In this document: positions 23,362 to 34,169 of the stretch, in pieces
How the letters are laid out: each line of letters starts with the position of its first letter
How positions within the stretch are numbered: position 1 is the first letter of the stretch
NCBI GenBank assembly: GCA_034440575.1
Contig: JAOTOL010001449.1
Span: 209,501 to 273,500, forward strand
DNA length: 64,000 nt
Direction: 5' to 3'
DNA from: Imbricaverruca yamaguchii
Lineage: Eukaryota; Arthropoda; Thecostraca; Neoverrucidae
The notes under the pieces: model-generated
Database searches by the model: none
What the model saw: only the letters and a program-made list of their open reading frames with translations
What the model was told of the DNA's origin: nothing
Made by a program: the position numbers and the translations under genes

Positions 23362-24075
23362 GCTCTGCGCCGCCACGCCATACCCGTACCTGAACCGTTC
23401 TCTCTGCGCCGCCACGCCATACCCGTACCTGAACCGTTCTCTCTGCGCCGCCACGCCATACCCGTACCTGAACCGTTCTCTCTGCGCCGCCACGCCATAC
23501 CCGTACCTGAACCGTTCTCTCTGCGCCGTCACGCCATACCCGTACCTGAACCGTTCTCTCTGCGCCGCCACGCCATACCCGTACCTGAACCGTTCTCTCT
23601 GCGCCGCCACGCCATACCCGTACCTGAACCGTTCTCTCTGCGCCGCCACGCCATACCCGTACCTGAACCGTTCTCTCTGCGCCGCCACGCCATACCCGTA
23701 CCTGAACCGTTCTCTCTGCGCCGTCACGCCATACCCGTACCTGAACCGTTCTCTCTGCGCCGCCACGCCATACCCGTACCTGAACCGTTCTCTCTGCGCC
23801 GCCACGCCATACCTGTACCTGAACCGTTCTCTCTGCGCCGCCACGCCATACCCGTACCTGAACCGTTCTCTCTGCGCCGCCACGCCATACCCGTACCTGA
23901 ACCGTTCTCTCCGCGCCGCCACGCCATACCCGTACCTGAACCGTTCTCTCTGCGCCGCCACGCCATACCCGTACCTGAACCGTTCTCTCTGCGCCGTCAC
24001 GCCATACCCGTACCTGAACCGTTCTCTCTGCGCCGCCACGCCATACCCGTACCTGAACCGTTCTCTCTGCGCCGT
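23362..24075 (-). repeat. 39-bp tandem array built on a CASP splice donor, about 18 copies
   Basis: On the - strand each unit reads GCGCAGAGAGAACGGTTCAG then GTACGGGTATGGCGTGGCG. It contains the coding end QRERF plus AG and a donor-like CAG|GTACGG. The first unit (highest coordinate) is the real exon end at 24,053; the others extend into the intron. Because 39 is a multiple of 3, the frame stays open through all copies on both strands (13-residue repeat [13 protein letters not shown] on -). Confidence 0.97.
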
Positions 24076-24207
24076 CACGATCGGCAGGATGGTGTCGGCC
24101 GCCGATACTGGGTCGGCCGCGGGACTGGACGGCGCCCTGACCGGCACTGGCGTCTCCATCGTCTCCCGCACCGCCTCCGCCACCAGCTCCGAGGACGACG
24201 GCTGACC
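24053..24207 (-). CDS. CASP: CASP, exon ending in the conserved QRERFR segment
   Basis: Acceptor GACTGACGGCAG precedes GGT CAG CCG. The 155-bp exon reads GQPSSSELVAEAVRETMETP, a Pro/Ser/Ala linker, then SAADTILPIVTAQRERF plus AG. Vertebrate CASP has SIISSQRERFRARNQELE here. Joining AG with A of the exon at 21,057 gives QRERFR-HRIQELEQDRN, so the coiled coil runs through the junction. The donor is CAG|GTACGG; the same donor sequence is repeated 17 more times downstream. The start is phase 0, matching the exon ending at 47,616. Confidence 0.93.
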
Positions 24208-24209
24208 CT

Positions 24210-24930
24210 GCCGTCAGTCGTGCCGGTCAGGTCTGCTGTACCGGGAGTCTGTTATCCAGAAGAGTCTGATGTCCCCGAACGTGGCACACTCCATGACACG
24301 GATTGTGAGGCGGTGAACGGGGGACAATACATGTGTTAACTCAGGACTCCAAAGTATCGGGGTAGCAACCCGATAACGTCTATGCCAAATCTAGATGACA
24401 TTGTAAAGTGAATCAATAATGATGGGAATCAATAATGAGGGATAACAACCACCCCGGATATCCAAAACGGCACCCTGCGTCCAGGGAAACCTGTTCTCTG
24501 GAGAAACATGACGTCCAGGAACCCCAAGACCACACCCCCGCCATCACCAGTTTCCCGGGCCAGTCGTACGTCAACTGCAGATGCAGTGAACGTGATGGGT
24601 CCACCTCCCGTACCACCTCGCGGTGGCGAAAGAGTGTCACACCCGACTACTCCCGCAACTGGACGCAAGCGGCTGTCCCCGTGGACATCATCGCCTCCAT
24701 GAGAGGGAAGGCCAATATCCCGCCAGAAACCATCGGGTGATGGGACATCCGCTTCACCCTCATAGGGTGGTACGTTTTATGTACACTTTGTGGACCCAAA
24801 CCCTGAAACTACTTCTACCCAGTTGCGCCTTGTCATACCCTCTGGTTTCACAATGGACCCCGTTAAGATGGTGATTTGCGATCAGCCGTGATACTTTCTT
24901 CATTTTATGCTTTAACTATGCTTTTATCAC
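24210..24930 (+). other. Possible ORF1 tail / 5' region of the Jockey-like LINE
   Basis: Just upstream of the endonuclease start, short + strand frames are Pro/Ser/Thr-rich (for example 24,508-24,702), as is common in retrotransposon ORF1 tails. No zinc-knuckle or other diagnostic motif is visible, so the 5' limit of the LINE is uncertain. Confidence 0.3.
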
Positions 24931-25909
24931 TTGAATGGGTGTTTTAAATACAATATTGCAATGGAATTGTAGGGGGATACGATCCAGTGCCCAGACCATA
25001 CACGTGGTGCTAAGACAACACTGTCCGATTGCGGTGTGTCTCCAGGAAATTAAGCTTACAGGAAACTATAATTGCACGATAAATATGACCAATTATTACA
25101 TAAGGACATGGCAACCGACACCATAGCACATGGTGGTGTGTTGCTGGCAGTACACTGCAGCGCACCCGTGCAGCAGCTAGATTTGAATACATCTTTGCAG
25201 GCTATCGCCGCACTTTTCCACCTTGACCATAGGCCGGTGTCAGCGTGCTCACTGTATCTACATCCCGGGAGTGCATTTCCGGCCTCGGAAGTCAGACATC
25301 TGATATCCCACATCTGATATCCCAGCTCCCAGAACGATTTTTTATTTTAGGATATTTCAACAATCAAATTACCGTCTGGGTTAGCGCCCAGAAGATGGTG
25401 TTAGCGCCTGTGGACAAGTTTTACACTCACTACTATTGAAGGAAGCTATATGTTTGCTAAACACAGGTACACATACACATTTCACTCTACCCTCGTGTCA
25501 TTCATCGGCAATAGACTTGAGTCTGCGAGCCCGCAACTAGTAGATTCGTTTGGGTGGTCGGTGCACACCGATCCTCTTGGTAGCGACCATTTTCCTGTGT
25601 CACTATATTATCGTGACGGGGCGATTCTTGGTTCTAGACCTCCTCGTTGGAATCTCCGGAAAGCGAATTTGGCACTGTTCGCAGATTAAATGGGGACCCT
25701 TGTCGATGCGGACTATGAACTATCTCCTCCAACTGTAAGAGTTCACATCTAAGCTTCAACAATCCGCAGCAGAAACTGTTCCGCGCACCACTGGCACTCC
25801 TCGTCGCACCCCTGTCCCGTGGTGGACGGACGCCTGTCGCGACGCTATACGGACACGTAGGCGAGCTTTCAGGGCCTTCGATAAAAGAAGCATAACCGCG
25901 AACCTTGCA

Positions 25910-26303
25910 GTGTTTAGACGAGCACGTGACCTCGCGCGTCGTACCATCCGGGAGGTCAAGCGAGTCTCCTGGAGAGAGTATTTGAACAAACTGTCCCGTT
26001 TTTCGCCAATATCGCAAGTGTGGTCACGTATGAAACGTATTTCAGGCCATTATGAGTCGTTGCCACTCCCTGTTTTGGATGTTGCTGGACGACGGAATAT
26101 GCACCCTGCCGAGGTTGCTGACGAGATTAGTGAAGTGTTGTCGGAAAGATGTCGCGTGAACAATCTGGATGCAAAATTCCTCCGCTTCAGACGTCGCTTC
26201 GAGGAAACATCTATATACTTTTCCACCTCCATTCAACTAAATTATAACCAATCTTTTACATTGGCCGAACTAACATCACGATGGGGGGCAAACCAACGGG
26301 TGA
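25910..26303 (+). pseudogene. Jockey-like ORF2 linker segment
   Basis: An open stretch reading RARDLARRTIREVKRVSWRE then YLNKLSRFSPISQVWSRMKR ISGHY. It is the basic segment between endonuclease and reverse transcriptase of Jockey-type elements. It ends where the inverted-repeat transposon starts. Confidence 0.75.
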
Positions 26304-28082
26304 CACCGCCATGCGAGTGATTTCAACCTAAGTGGGTGCATCGGGTAGTCATTAGCGTTGAATCAATCTGTGAAAATCTTAGCTTCGTACTGTCAGAGAC
26401 CTCGGAGATATGGTCTGATGAAAATGTCAAAGCTCACACTGCAGGTCAATATTTGAGAGCGATTATCTCCGGTACTTAGTACATAGAGTTTATGTACATA
26501 GAGTTTAACACTTAGTACTTAGTACATAGAGTTTAACACCATAGTACATCAGAGTTTATGTGTTATATCCGATGCACTGAAGCACAATGCTGTTATTGTC
26601 CACACGTTCTTACAACAGTTGGTTCCTATTTTGAAGTCACGTGTCCCTGGTCTCAAGAAGATTCACTACGTTTCAGACGGATGCGCCGGCCAGTACAATA
26701 ATTGTTTCAATTTTGTGAACCTTTCCCGTCACCGCGAAGATTTCGATGTTGACTGCGAGTGACATTTTTTCGGTACCTCCCGTGACAAGAGCGTATGCGA
26801 TGGAGTCGGTGGTACAGTGAAAAGAGCGATGGCTATGGAGAGTTTGGGACGACCTAGCCAGGACCAGACTCTCAGTGCTGAAGATATGCACCGGTTTATC
26901 AGTTAAAAATTCATTTCGGTCATTCACTTCCTATTCGTTTCCAAAGACTACGTTTCGGAAAATGACTGTATCCCCTAAGGAGCGGTTCGCCAAGGCTCTC
27001 GCTGTCAAGGGCACACAAAGGTTTCATAAGCTTACACCAGTTGACCGGCTTCACATCATTGCCTCTGAACTAACATTCAGTACTTTGGGAGTTCATGTTC
27101 GCGTTTGTACGGATGAGTAGGCAAACGTTGATATGTAGTTGATTTTAGGTGATCAAGTGAGAGTGAATGTAGACATGCCAATACAAAAACACGTAATGAG
27201 ATTTTCATTGGTTTGTGGATAAGGAATTTTGTTGTTCAAGGATTCGTTTATTCTTATGTCGATATTATTGTTATTGTGCATATAGGTGCATATGGTTGAC
27301 AATGTTTGTTCTTATCTTTGTATGTGAAATGAATAAATGTTGGTATATTAATGCTATTTCTAAAAACTAGTCATGCTAGGCTCTCAGGTCTCATGGCTGG
27401 CGAACATCAAGGTAAAGTTGAAGTTACTTTCCAACGACTTCCGACACGACCATTTTTCACCTACACTGACGTAATTAACCTGATCTGGATAGGTGACCTG
27501 TGACCTGAGGTCATGAAATCGGGCACATTCGGGTTTGTCTCACCATGCCTGATAAGTGTTTATCTTAAATTATAACCCTATGAGCTTCGGGGTCAATCGC
27601 TAGAAAAAGAGTGACCCGACCACCCAGCAAAACGTGCGAAAATCAATAAACTCAGGTACAATGAAGGTAAATTAATAATAGTTATCAGCAAATAAACATA
27701 ATTTTTCTTCTTTGTTTCCAAAGACAATTGACGGTCCTTATAGTAAATGTGGTTACAAATGTGAATATCAAGTGGCTTGGGGTCACGGGAGGTCAGGTGA
27801 CGTGGGATCAAATGACCAAAGTTGTGAAATTTGTTCAAAATTAAAAACATATACAAGAAATGAAAAGAAGAGGTCTTTGCGATTCCTCAGATACGCTTTA
27901 TGTCTATGCTATGTTTTAAAGTATCGCTCTCAAATATTGACCCGCAATGTGACCTATGAAAATGTCCGCAGGCCATATCTCCGAGGTCGCTGCCAGTACG
28001 AAGCTAAAACTTTCATAGATTGACTCAGCGCTCATGACTATCCTATATACCCACTTAGGTTGAAATCGTTCGCATGGCGGTG
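26304..28082 (+). mobile_element. DNA transposon with about 160-bp terminal inverted repeats
   Basis: The left end (26,304-26,465) and the right end (27,921-28,082) are inverted copies of each other with scattered differences. Both begin CACCGCCATGCGA and share CTAAGTGGG, TTAGCTTCGTACTG, CCTCGGAGATATGG and GGTCAATATTTGAGAGCGAT. The length is about 1.78 kb. No clear target duplication is visible. The interior carries a transposase-like remnant. The superfamily is not identified. Confidence 0.85.
26559..27118 (+). pseudogene. Transposase-like remnant inside the inverted-repeat element
   Basis: Reading from 26,559 the frame gives HNAVIVHTFLQQLVPIL, then KKIHYVSDGCAGQYNNCFNF, an in-frame TGA at about 26,759, then HFFGTSRDKSVCDGVGGTVK. 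The TGA falls where a Trp would be expected (xWHFF), so it looks like one nonsense change. The SDG...QY and CDGVGG blocks resemble a widespread transposon-associated protein, with an Asp that could be catalytic. I cannot name the superfamily. A second stop follows near 26,906. Confidence 0.55.
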
Positions 28083-28109
28083 CTTTCCCAAGAATTTTGG
28101 TCGCCTGGA

Positions 28110-28628
28110 AATAGACGTCCCCTCCCTGCAGAACGTGTCAGGACTGGACTATGTCCATAATAATATGCTGAAGCACCTGCCAGTGAACGCCGTCCTTGAA
28201 CTTTTACGTGTATTTAATAGACTTATATATATAGTTATAGGCCTATTTCACTCACATCATCATTATGTAAGCTTTTGGAGAAACTGGCCAATGTCAGACT
28301 GGCATAGTTCCTAGAAACAAATAACACTTTATCTAACGCCCAGTGTGGTTTTAGAAAGTATCGCAGTACAGTGGATCACATTCTAGCTTTCGACACTACT
28401 GTACGTGTTGGCTTTGAGGAAAACGACATGTTGGGGCCATCTTTTTCGACATAGAGAAAGCATATGATGCTACATGGCGGTATGGTGTCTTGAAGAAAGT
28501 GTTTAACTATACGATTTGTGGTGCGATGGCTATCTTTATTAACAATTTTATATGTGATCTGTGTTCCCAGGTTAGAATTGGTAACTGCCTTTCTCGACGA
28601 TTTACACAAGAAAATGGCATACCACAAG
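28110..28628 (+). pseudogene. Jockey-like reverse transcriptase, first part
   Basis: Frames give GLDYVHNNMLKHLPVNAVLE, then QCGFRKYRSTVDHILAFDT, DIEKAYDATWRYGVLKK and QENGIPQ. These are successive blocks of the fingers and palm. The frame is shifted in at least two places. It stops inside the conserved PQGSVLS block because an 11-kb element is inserted; the remaining GSVLS is at 39,974. Confidence 0.85.
28621..28628 (+). repeat. 8-bp target-site duplication, left (ACCACAAG)
   Basis: ACCACAAG occurs here and again at 39,967-39,974, flanking the hAT-like element. Removing the insert restores the PQGSVLS codons of the host LINE. Confidence 0.92.
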
Positions 28629-29737
28629 CAGTGGCGTCGCCACGAAATTCTTCGAGGGAGGGGGGGCAGATCGAAAGGGAGCCTCGAAAAGGGGCTGCTC
28701 CCCGAAAAGGGGCCTCCATTGTGTTAGGGCCTCCTGTAGTTTTTAGGACCTCAGTATGATTCGGGAATGGGAAACATGAATTCATATTAAGGCACTGTTT
28801 GCTCTTGGCATGGCGCATTATTTACTCAACACGCAAAAGCAATAATATTTTTTCGCTGAAGACTGGGACATACCAAGGTATAAATAAGTAATATGCGGGT
28901 AAATACCTAAGTGTCAAAACCAACCAACGTCTAAATGCTTTCTGGAACATAATAATTTTCCCGCTGACCTCTAGGTTGCAGCGAGGCTGATGCATATCTT
29001 TCAGATATCTCCCATTGATGAACCCACCGCTATGTCCTCCAAGAATAACTGAATATAGCTAGATTCATCACTATTGTTATTTATTACCACCAGCTTGATG
29101 CCCTAAGCAAAGCTTAAGCGATCATTTCCATTTTTCTAATATTTGGAGGCTGGCTACAAGGCACCTGTCAAACAAGTTAAAAGAACGAACTCTTCGCGAA
29201 TAAATTCACGCGCCTGGGATTTCGACCTCAATTTTGTCAAAGGGGACCTATCGAAATGAAATGAATAGTGATCAACTAAATTATCCTGTGGAGGTGCCTA
29301 ATCTACCACTATCTTTCCTGATTCGTCGGATTTAAACCCTAACTCACCCACCCAATTCTACGGTTGTATTTTGGTATCCCTTGATAAGTCAACTCACACT
29401 ACTTAAATTACACCCATACCACAACAACCGGATCGGTATCCGAAAATGTCAAGCTGTAGCCGCCCATAAAAGGATGGGTTCCAAAAAAGCAATGTCAGAG
29501 TCGGTAAAATGGCTCTGGAGCACAGAACATATTACCAGATGCCTTCACAAATTGTGTACGCCGCCAAAAAACATACCGAATCTCGAAAATCGAGATGGGA
29601 TACAAATACAAGGCTCCAGGGTTTCATAAAGACATAAAGACATAAAAGATTAGTGCAACTATGAGCCACAAGGGCCCTTCTTGGTTGCACTCTGTACACT
29701 GAAACAGTTGCCCCCCCCCCCAATCTGTGAATCAGCC

Positions 29738-32292
29738 TTACCTGTAATACTGAAAAGCAAGCACTCTATTCTTATAATGATTGTCTATGTTGTATTTAAA
29801 CATGTTCAATGTGCTGCTACTGACAATGTTTTCTGGCAGCTGGTTCCAGTGTTCTACTACCCTGTTGCTGAAGAAAGTCTGTCTTAATCTTGTTCTGTTG
29901 TTGTTAACTTTAATTTTGAATTTATGACCTATAATTGCATAATTTCTGTTAAATTCAAACATTTCACCAAGATATCCCCTCTCCAGACCATGGACAAATT
30001 TAAAGACCTCGATGAGATCTCCTCTCAGCCTTCTATATCTAAGTGAAAACATATTCAATTTCTTCAATCTTTCCTCATATTCCAGGTTGCTTATGGGATT
30101 AATCATTTGTGTAACCCTCTTTTGTACTCTCTCTAGAAGCCAACAATCTTTTTCATAGCTAGGAGAACAAGCTTGGATGCAGTATTCCAAGTGTGGCCTG
30201 ACATATGCACAGCAAAGCTTTCTGATCACTTCCTCACTTCTGTATGATACATTCCTATTTACATTATATTATTTACATTACACATACATTCCCCGAGCAT
30301 TCTCAGTGCCTTCTTCCTGGCTTCCTTGGTCTGTTCTCATGCCCCCAGTCTTGTGTTTAGAATAACACCTAAGTCCTTCTCCTGTTGAGTCACTGATAGC
30401 ACTTGGCCACCCATCAAGTATGAAGCCTTCATATGCTGCCTACCTACATGCATGATTTTGCACTTATCAAAATTAAATTTCATTTGCCATTCTTCGGACC
30501 ACTTCACAAGTTCGTCTAAGTCTTTTTGCAGCGAGATACGCTCATCTTGACCTGTTATTGCCCTAAAGACCTTCACATCATCCGCAAATTTCAAAACTTT
30601 ACTGCTTAGGCCACTTTCAATGTTATTTACAAATGTAATGAACAGTAGTGGCCCCAGTACTGACCCCTGGGGAACTCCACTAAGAAAATTTTGCCATGAT
30701 GACTTTGTAACATTTAGAATCACTCTTTGCTGTCTATCTGAAAGCCACAACTCTATCCAATTTAAGATGCTACCTGCAATACCATGGGACTGAAGCTGTA
30801 TCATTAACCGTTTAAGGGGTACCGTGTCAAAGGCTTTACTAAAGCCAAGATATGCTACATCAACCTGATTTCCCTGATCAAATTGTTCTGTGGCGAAGTT
30901 GAAAAAGTCCATGAGATTTGTGAGACACGATCGTCCTTTTCTAAACCCATGTTGAGTATCTTGAATCAATCTGCTACCTTCCAGATAACTAACTATTCTA
31001 TCCTTGATAATTGATTCGAGTACCTTGCAGACTAGGGATGTGAGACTTACTGGCCTATAGTTTTCAACTTTCCCCCTTTCTCCTTTCTTGAAAATAGGAA
31101 CTACATTTGCCCTTTTCCAATCGGTTGGAATTTCATTTTGTGAAACTGATCTACGAAATATTATACTAAGTGGAAATGCCAGTTCCTTTTCAGTTTCCCG
31201 CAACACCCTGGCATAAATTTCATCAGGTCCTGCTGCCTTGTTTGGCTTTATTTTCCTGATATGATTGTAAACAACATCATTATCAATGAAATCTCTAGCT
31301 TTTCGCTTTGCCTTTAGACGCCTTTAGATGCCTAACGACATTTGATGCTTCTTTAAAGACTCTAAATGCAGTTTTCTTAGCCTTAATTGCTTTTATCAAG
31401 TCTGGTGAAAGCCATGCTGGCTTTCCTACCCTTCTTTTGCGTCTTTGCTTTTGGGGGACATGTCTAATCTGAATTTCCTTCAAGTAAGATTTTAACTTTT
31501 CCCACATTTCACAGGCATGTAAATTCGAGAATTCTTCTTCCCAACTGATGGCACTTGAAGCCGCTCTAACGAAGTCAAAGTCTGCTCTATTGAAATTTGG
31601 AACCTTTACCAAATTATCCTGAATAATTTCCCCGACATGTGCCTTGAATCTATCTATCTTATGGTAACTTCTTCCCAGAGTTTCTCCTACAGTCAAGTCT
31701 TGAACCAAGTCACTTAAATCCGAGAATACAAGGTTCAAGAATGAGCCATGCCTGGTAGGTTCCGATACGAACTCGTGTAAGAACAGGTCCCCTTCAAGGC
31801 ATTTCCTAAACATTTTGCATGATGGGAAGCCAACACCAGCATTTTCATAACCTTTTAGATTAAAGTGATCAAGAATAAGGCACTTCCTCTTAATGTTTCT
31901 ACTGATTTCAACACAAATCACCTTGTCAAGCTCCAGTTGCTGAGAATGTGGCAGGGTTCCTGATCGGTAGAAAGGTCCTATCCTCAGAGTATTGCTGTTG
32001 CCTTTTCCCACAGTGACATCAAGCCAAATGGACTCCACAGACACATTTTTATCCTCACCTGCTACTTTTTGAGAACTGAATAAGCTATTCATATAGAGCA
32101 TTACACCACCCCCTTTCCTTGCTTGACCCCTATTGCACGAAAACATGTTGTATCCCTGGATCTCATAGTCCTGCAAGTTATCTCCAAAATACTCCTCACT
32201 GACTCATGCCTCCGTAATGCAAACAAAATCTGGTTCCTCCTCAGCAACATAACACTTGAACTCATCACATTTGGACCGGATACTCTGAGCAT
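29738..32292 (-). pseudogene. CR1-like ORF2 (endonuclease and reverse transcriptase), copy 2
   Basis: The endonuclease piece (31,295-32,176) begins MQDYEIQGYNMFSCNRGQAR with KGGGVMLYM following, and contains LDHFNLKGYENAGVGFPS. The reverse transcriptase piece (30,337-31,206) contains PIFKKGERGKVENYRPVSLT, GFRKGRSCLTN, GFSKAFDTVP, LSGVPQGSVLGPLLF and KVLKFADDVK: all catalytic blocks with FADD at about 30,575. The C-terminal piece (29,738-30,229) contains RLRQTFFSNRVVEHWNQLPE. A deletion and frameshifts separate the three pieces, so it cannot make an intact protein, but the polymerase core is a single open frame. Confidence 0.9.
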
Positions 32293-32795
32293 TAAACATC
32301 ATACACTTAACAAATGCTCCATAACCACCTTTGGCTTTTTCATACTGAGGAGTTCTTTTATCACTAGATGAACTATCACTCTGTCTCCTTGAACTACTGC
32401 TGTCCCTATTTGCTGACTTTGAGGTTCTATTGCCTTGGCTGACACTTTTGGAATATTCCTGAGATGGCGATGCAATTTCATCCCTCCCAACCCCATTTCC
32501 TAGTTTCGCTGAAGGACATGCTCGTACACTTTGCCTAACACATGGACTCCCTTCTCAGAGAAGTGCAGGCCATCCCTCTGATAGAGGTCCCACGATGCAT
32601 AAAACCTGCACACTCGTCTACAAAGGTGAAACCTAGCTCATGGCAGAGCTTACCTACCCTGGCGTTGGCTGCCAGGCCCTAGAGCTCAATTCAGGGGAGG
32701 CTCTAGCCCTAGGCAAAGTTGCTGTTACAATGACTCTATTGTTACGCCTCAAGGTGGCCAGAAGGGCCCTGCAGTCCCGCAGAAGCTCCTCACTC

Positions 32796-33479
32796 CTAGC
32801 AGGACCTGTTATTTACCCCTACGTGCACTATAACTGAACTAAACTGGTGATCACTGATGACCTGTGCCACCACTGGTTCCAAGTCCTTCACCTTGGCACC
32901 AGGCCTGGTGATGCACCTCCTGTCCCTCCTACCTTTACAGAATACCCGATCTAAATGTCGCACACGAGAGTCGCCGACGACCAGCACTGACTCCTTACTA
33001 CTACTATCCTGAGGGCAGTCCTCCAATGCCTGGAACCTATTCGATGTTAATATGCCTGCCCGCTGGGCCGTTCGACCAGGCTTCCTCCCGCTCCTACAAC
33101 CTGCCACCTGCCACTCACTGACCCTTTCCTTAGGTTCGCGTCTCCAAATCCTCCACCCCCTGACCTCATGCCACTTCCCCTCCTGTGACCTACCAGAACT
33201 GCCCATCCTCTGTTCACTATTAACACTCCCCTCTCGAGAAATCCCAACCACCCTCACAGTAGGGGAAGCCTCAGCTACTTGGCGGCCTGCGACCACCTGG
33301 GCATAAGATGTCCCTGCTATGGAGTGACCCCTTGTTGCTTTTTCTTCCCTACCCTGTGCCACAAGGGCATCCTTGAGCTTGGAAAGCTCTGCCTTAAGGG
33401 TCCTAATCTCTTCCTCTATGCCTGCATCCTGGTCGAAACCATCCTGCAGGCTGCAGCTTATGCCTAGATTTAGATTCAA
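32796..33479 (-). pseudogene. CR1-like ORF1 with coiled coil and esterase-like domain (copy 2)
   Basis: A 227-codon frame from an ATG at 33,479. Residues about 15-50 form a coiled coil (EEEIRTLKAELSKLKDALVA). The middle is basic and low in order. The C-terminal part carries SVLVVGDSRVRHLDRVFC and FSSVIVHVGVNNRS, the GDS and GVNN blocks of SGNH hydrolases. Published CR1-like elements are known to carry an esterase in ORF1. It ends early after GVNN, so the C-terminal catalytic Asp-His block (DGLHLS-like) is missing from this frame. Confidence 0.75.
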
Positions 33480-34169
33480 ATTAACTCGCTAAACAACCGA
33501 CAAAAAAACCATCTATCATTCACTATAAATCGCCACCTCCTATACTGTCAGTTAATTATCTAAGTACCTCAAGAATAATAACACGCTAAGAAGAAACTAT
33601 TAAACAATTGTTTGTTTTTGTTGTTCTTTTTTAAAGAAATAAATCAAATGTCGAATCTAATTGTCGTCTAGACAAGTAGATAATTATATGAATATCCCTT
33701 TTGATATGACTTATGGCTAGACAGAAAAATGAACAGTCACATAGCACTTATGAATACCACCAACTTAGTACCAATTAAACTCTATCTTAAACTTAAACAC
33801 CAAACACACTATGCACCACAAAAATAAATAAAGTATGTTAGTATAATATTAATGTTGTCTAATGTACTTATGAAATCTACACACTTGTAATATCTCCAAC
33901 TACAGAAATCGAAGCGACGAGAACGCGCCTAAAGCCACGAGGCCGTGCCTGGAAAAAAGATGGCGCTCGGCAGCCTCGCAAGGTTGATATAGTATAATTT
34001 GCGTGCTACGAAAATGTTTATCAGATAAAAACTAATGAAATATAATCACAGAAGCAATTGCTAAACACCTATCCACAGCTTAGACTAGAGTACTGCTCTG
34101 TTCTGCAACGACTTATCTGGAAAGCTGGAGCTCCAAACGGACGTCCTTCCACCGTGACACCTGGCGGCT

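Larger units (their letters stand above)
29625..34167 (-). mobile_element. CR1-like non-LTR retrotransposon, copy 2
   Basis: Same family as the copy at 1,009-7,106, less decayed. The 5' end near 34,167 starts CCGCCAGGTGTCACGGTGG. The 3' end at 29,625 has three copies of CTTTATGT-like sequence. Order on the - strand: 5' region, ORF1 (33,479-32,796), spacer, ORF2 endonuclease (32,292-31,295), reverse transcriptase (31,206-30,337), C-terminus (30,229-29,738). About 270 bp present in copy 1 (near 2,800-3,070) are missing at 31,295. Confidence 0.92.
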
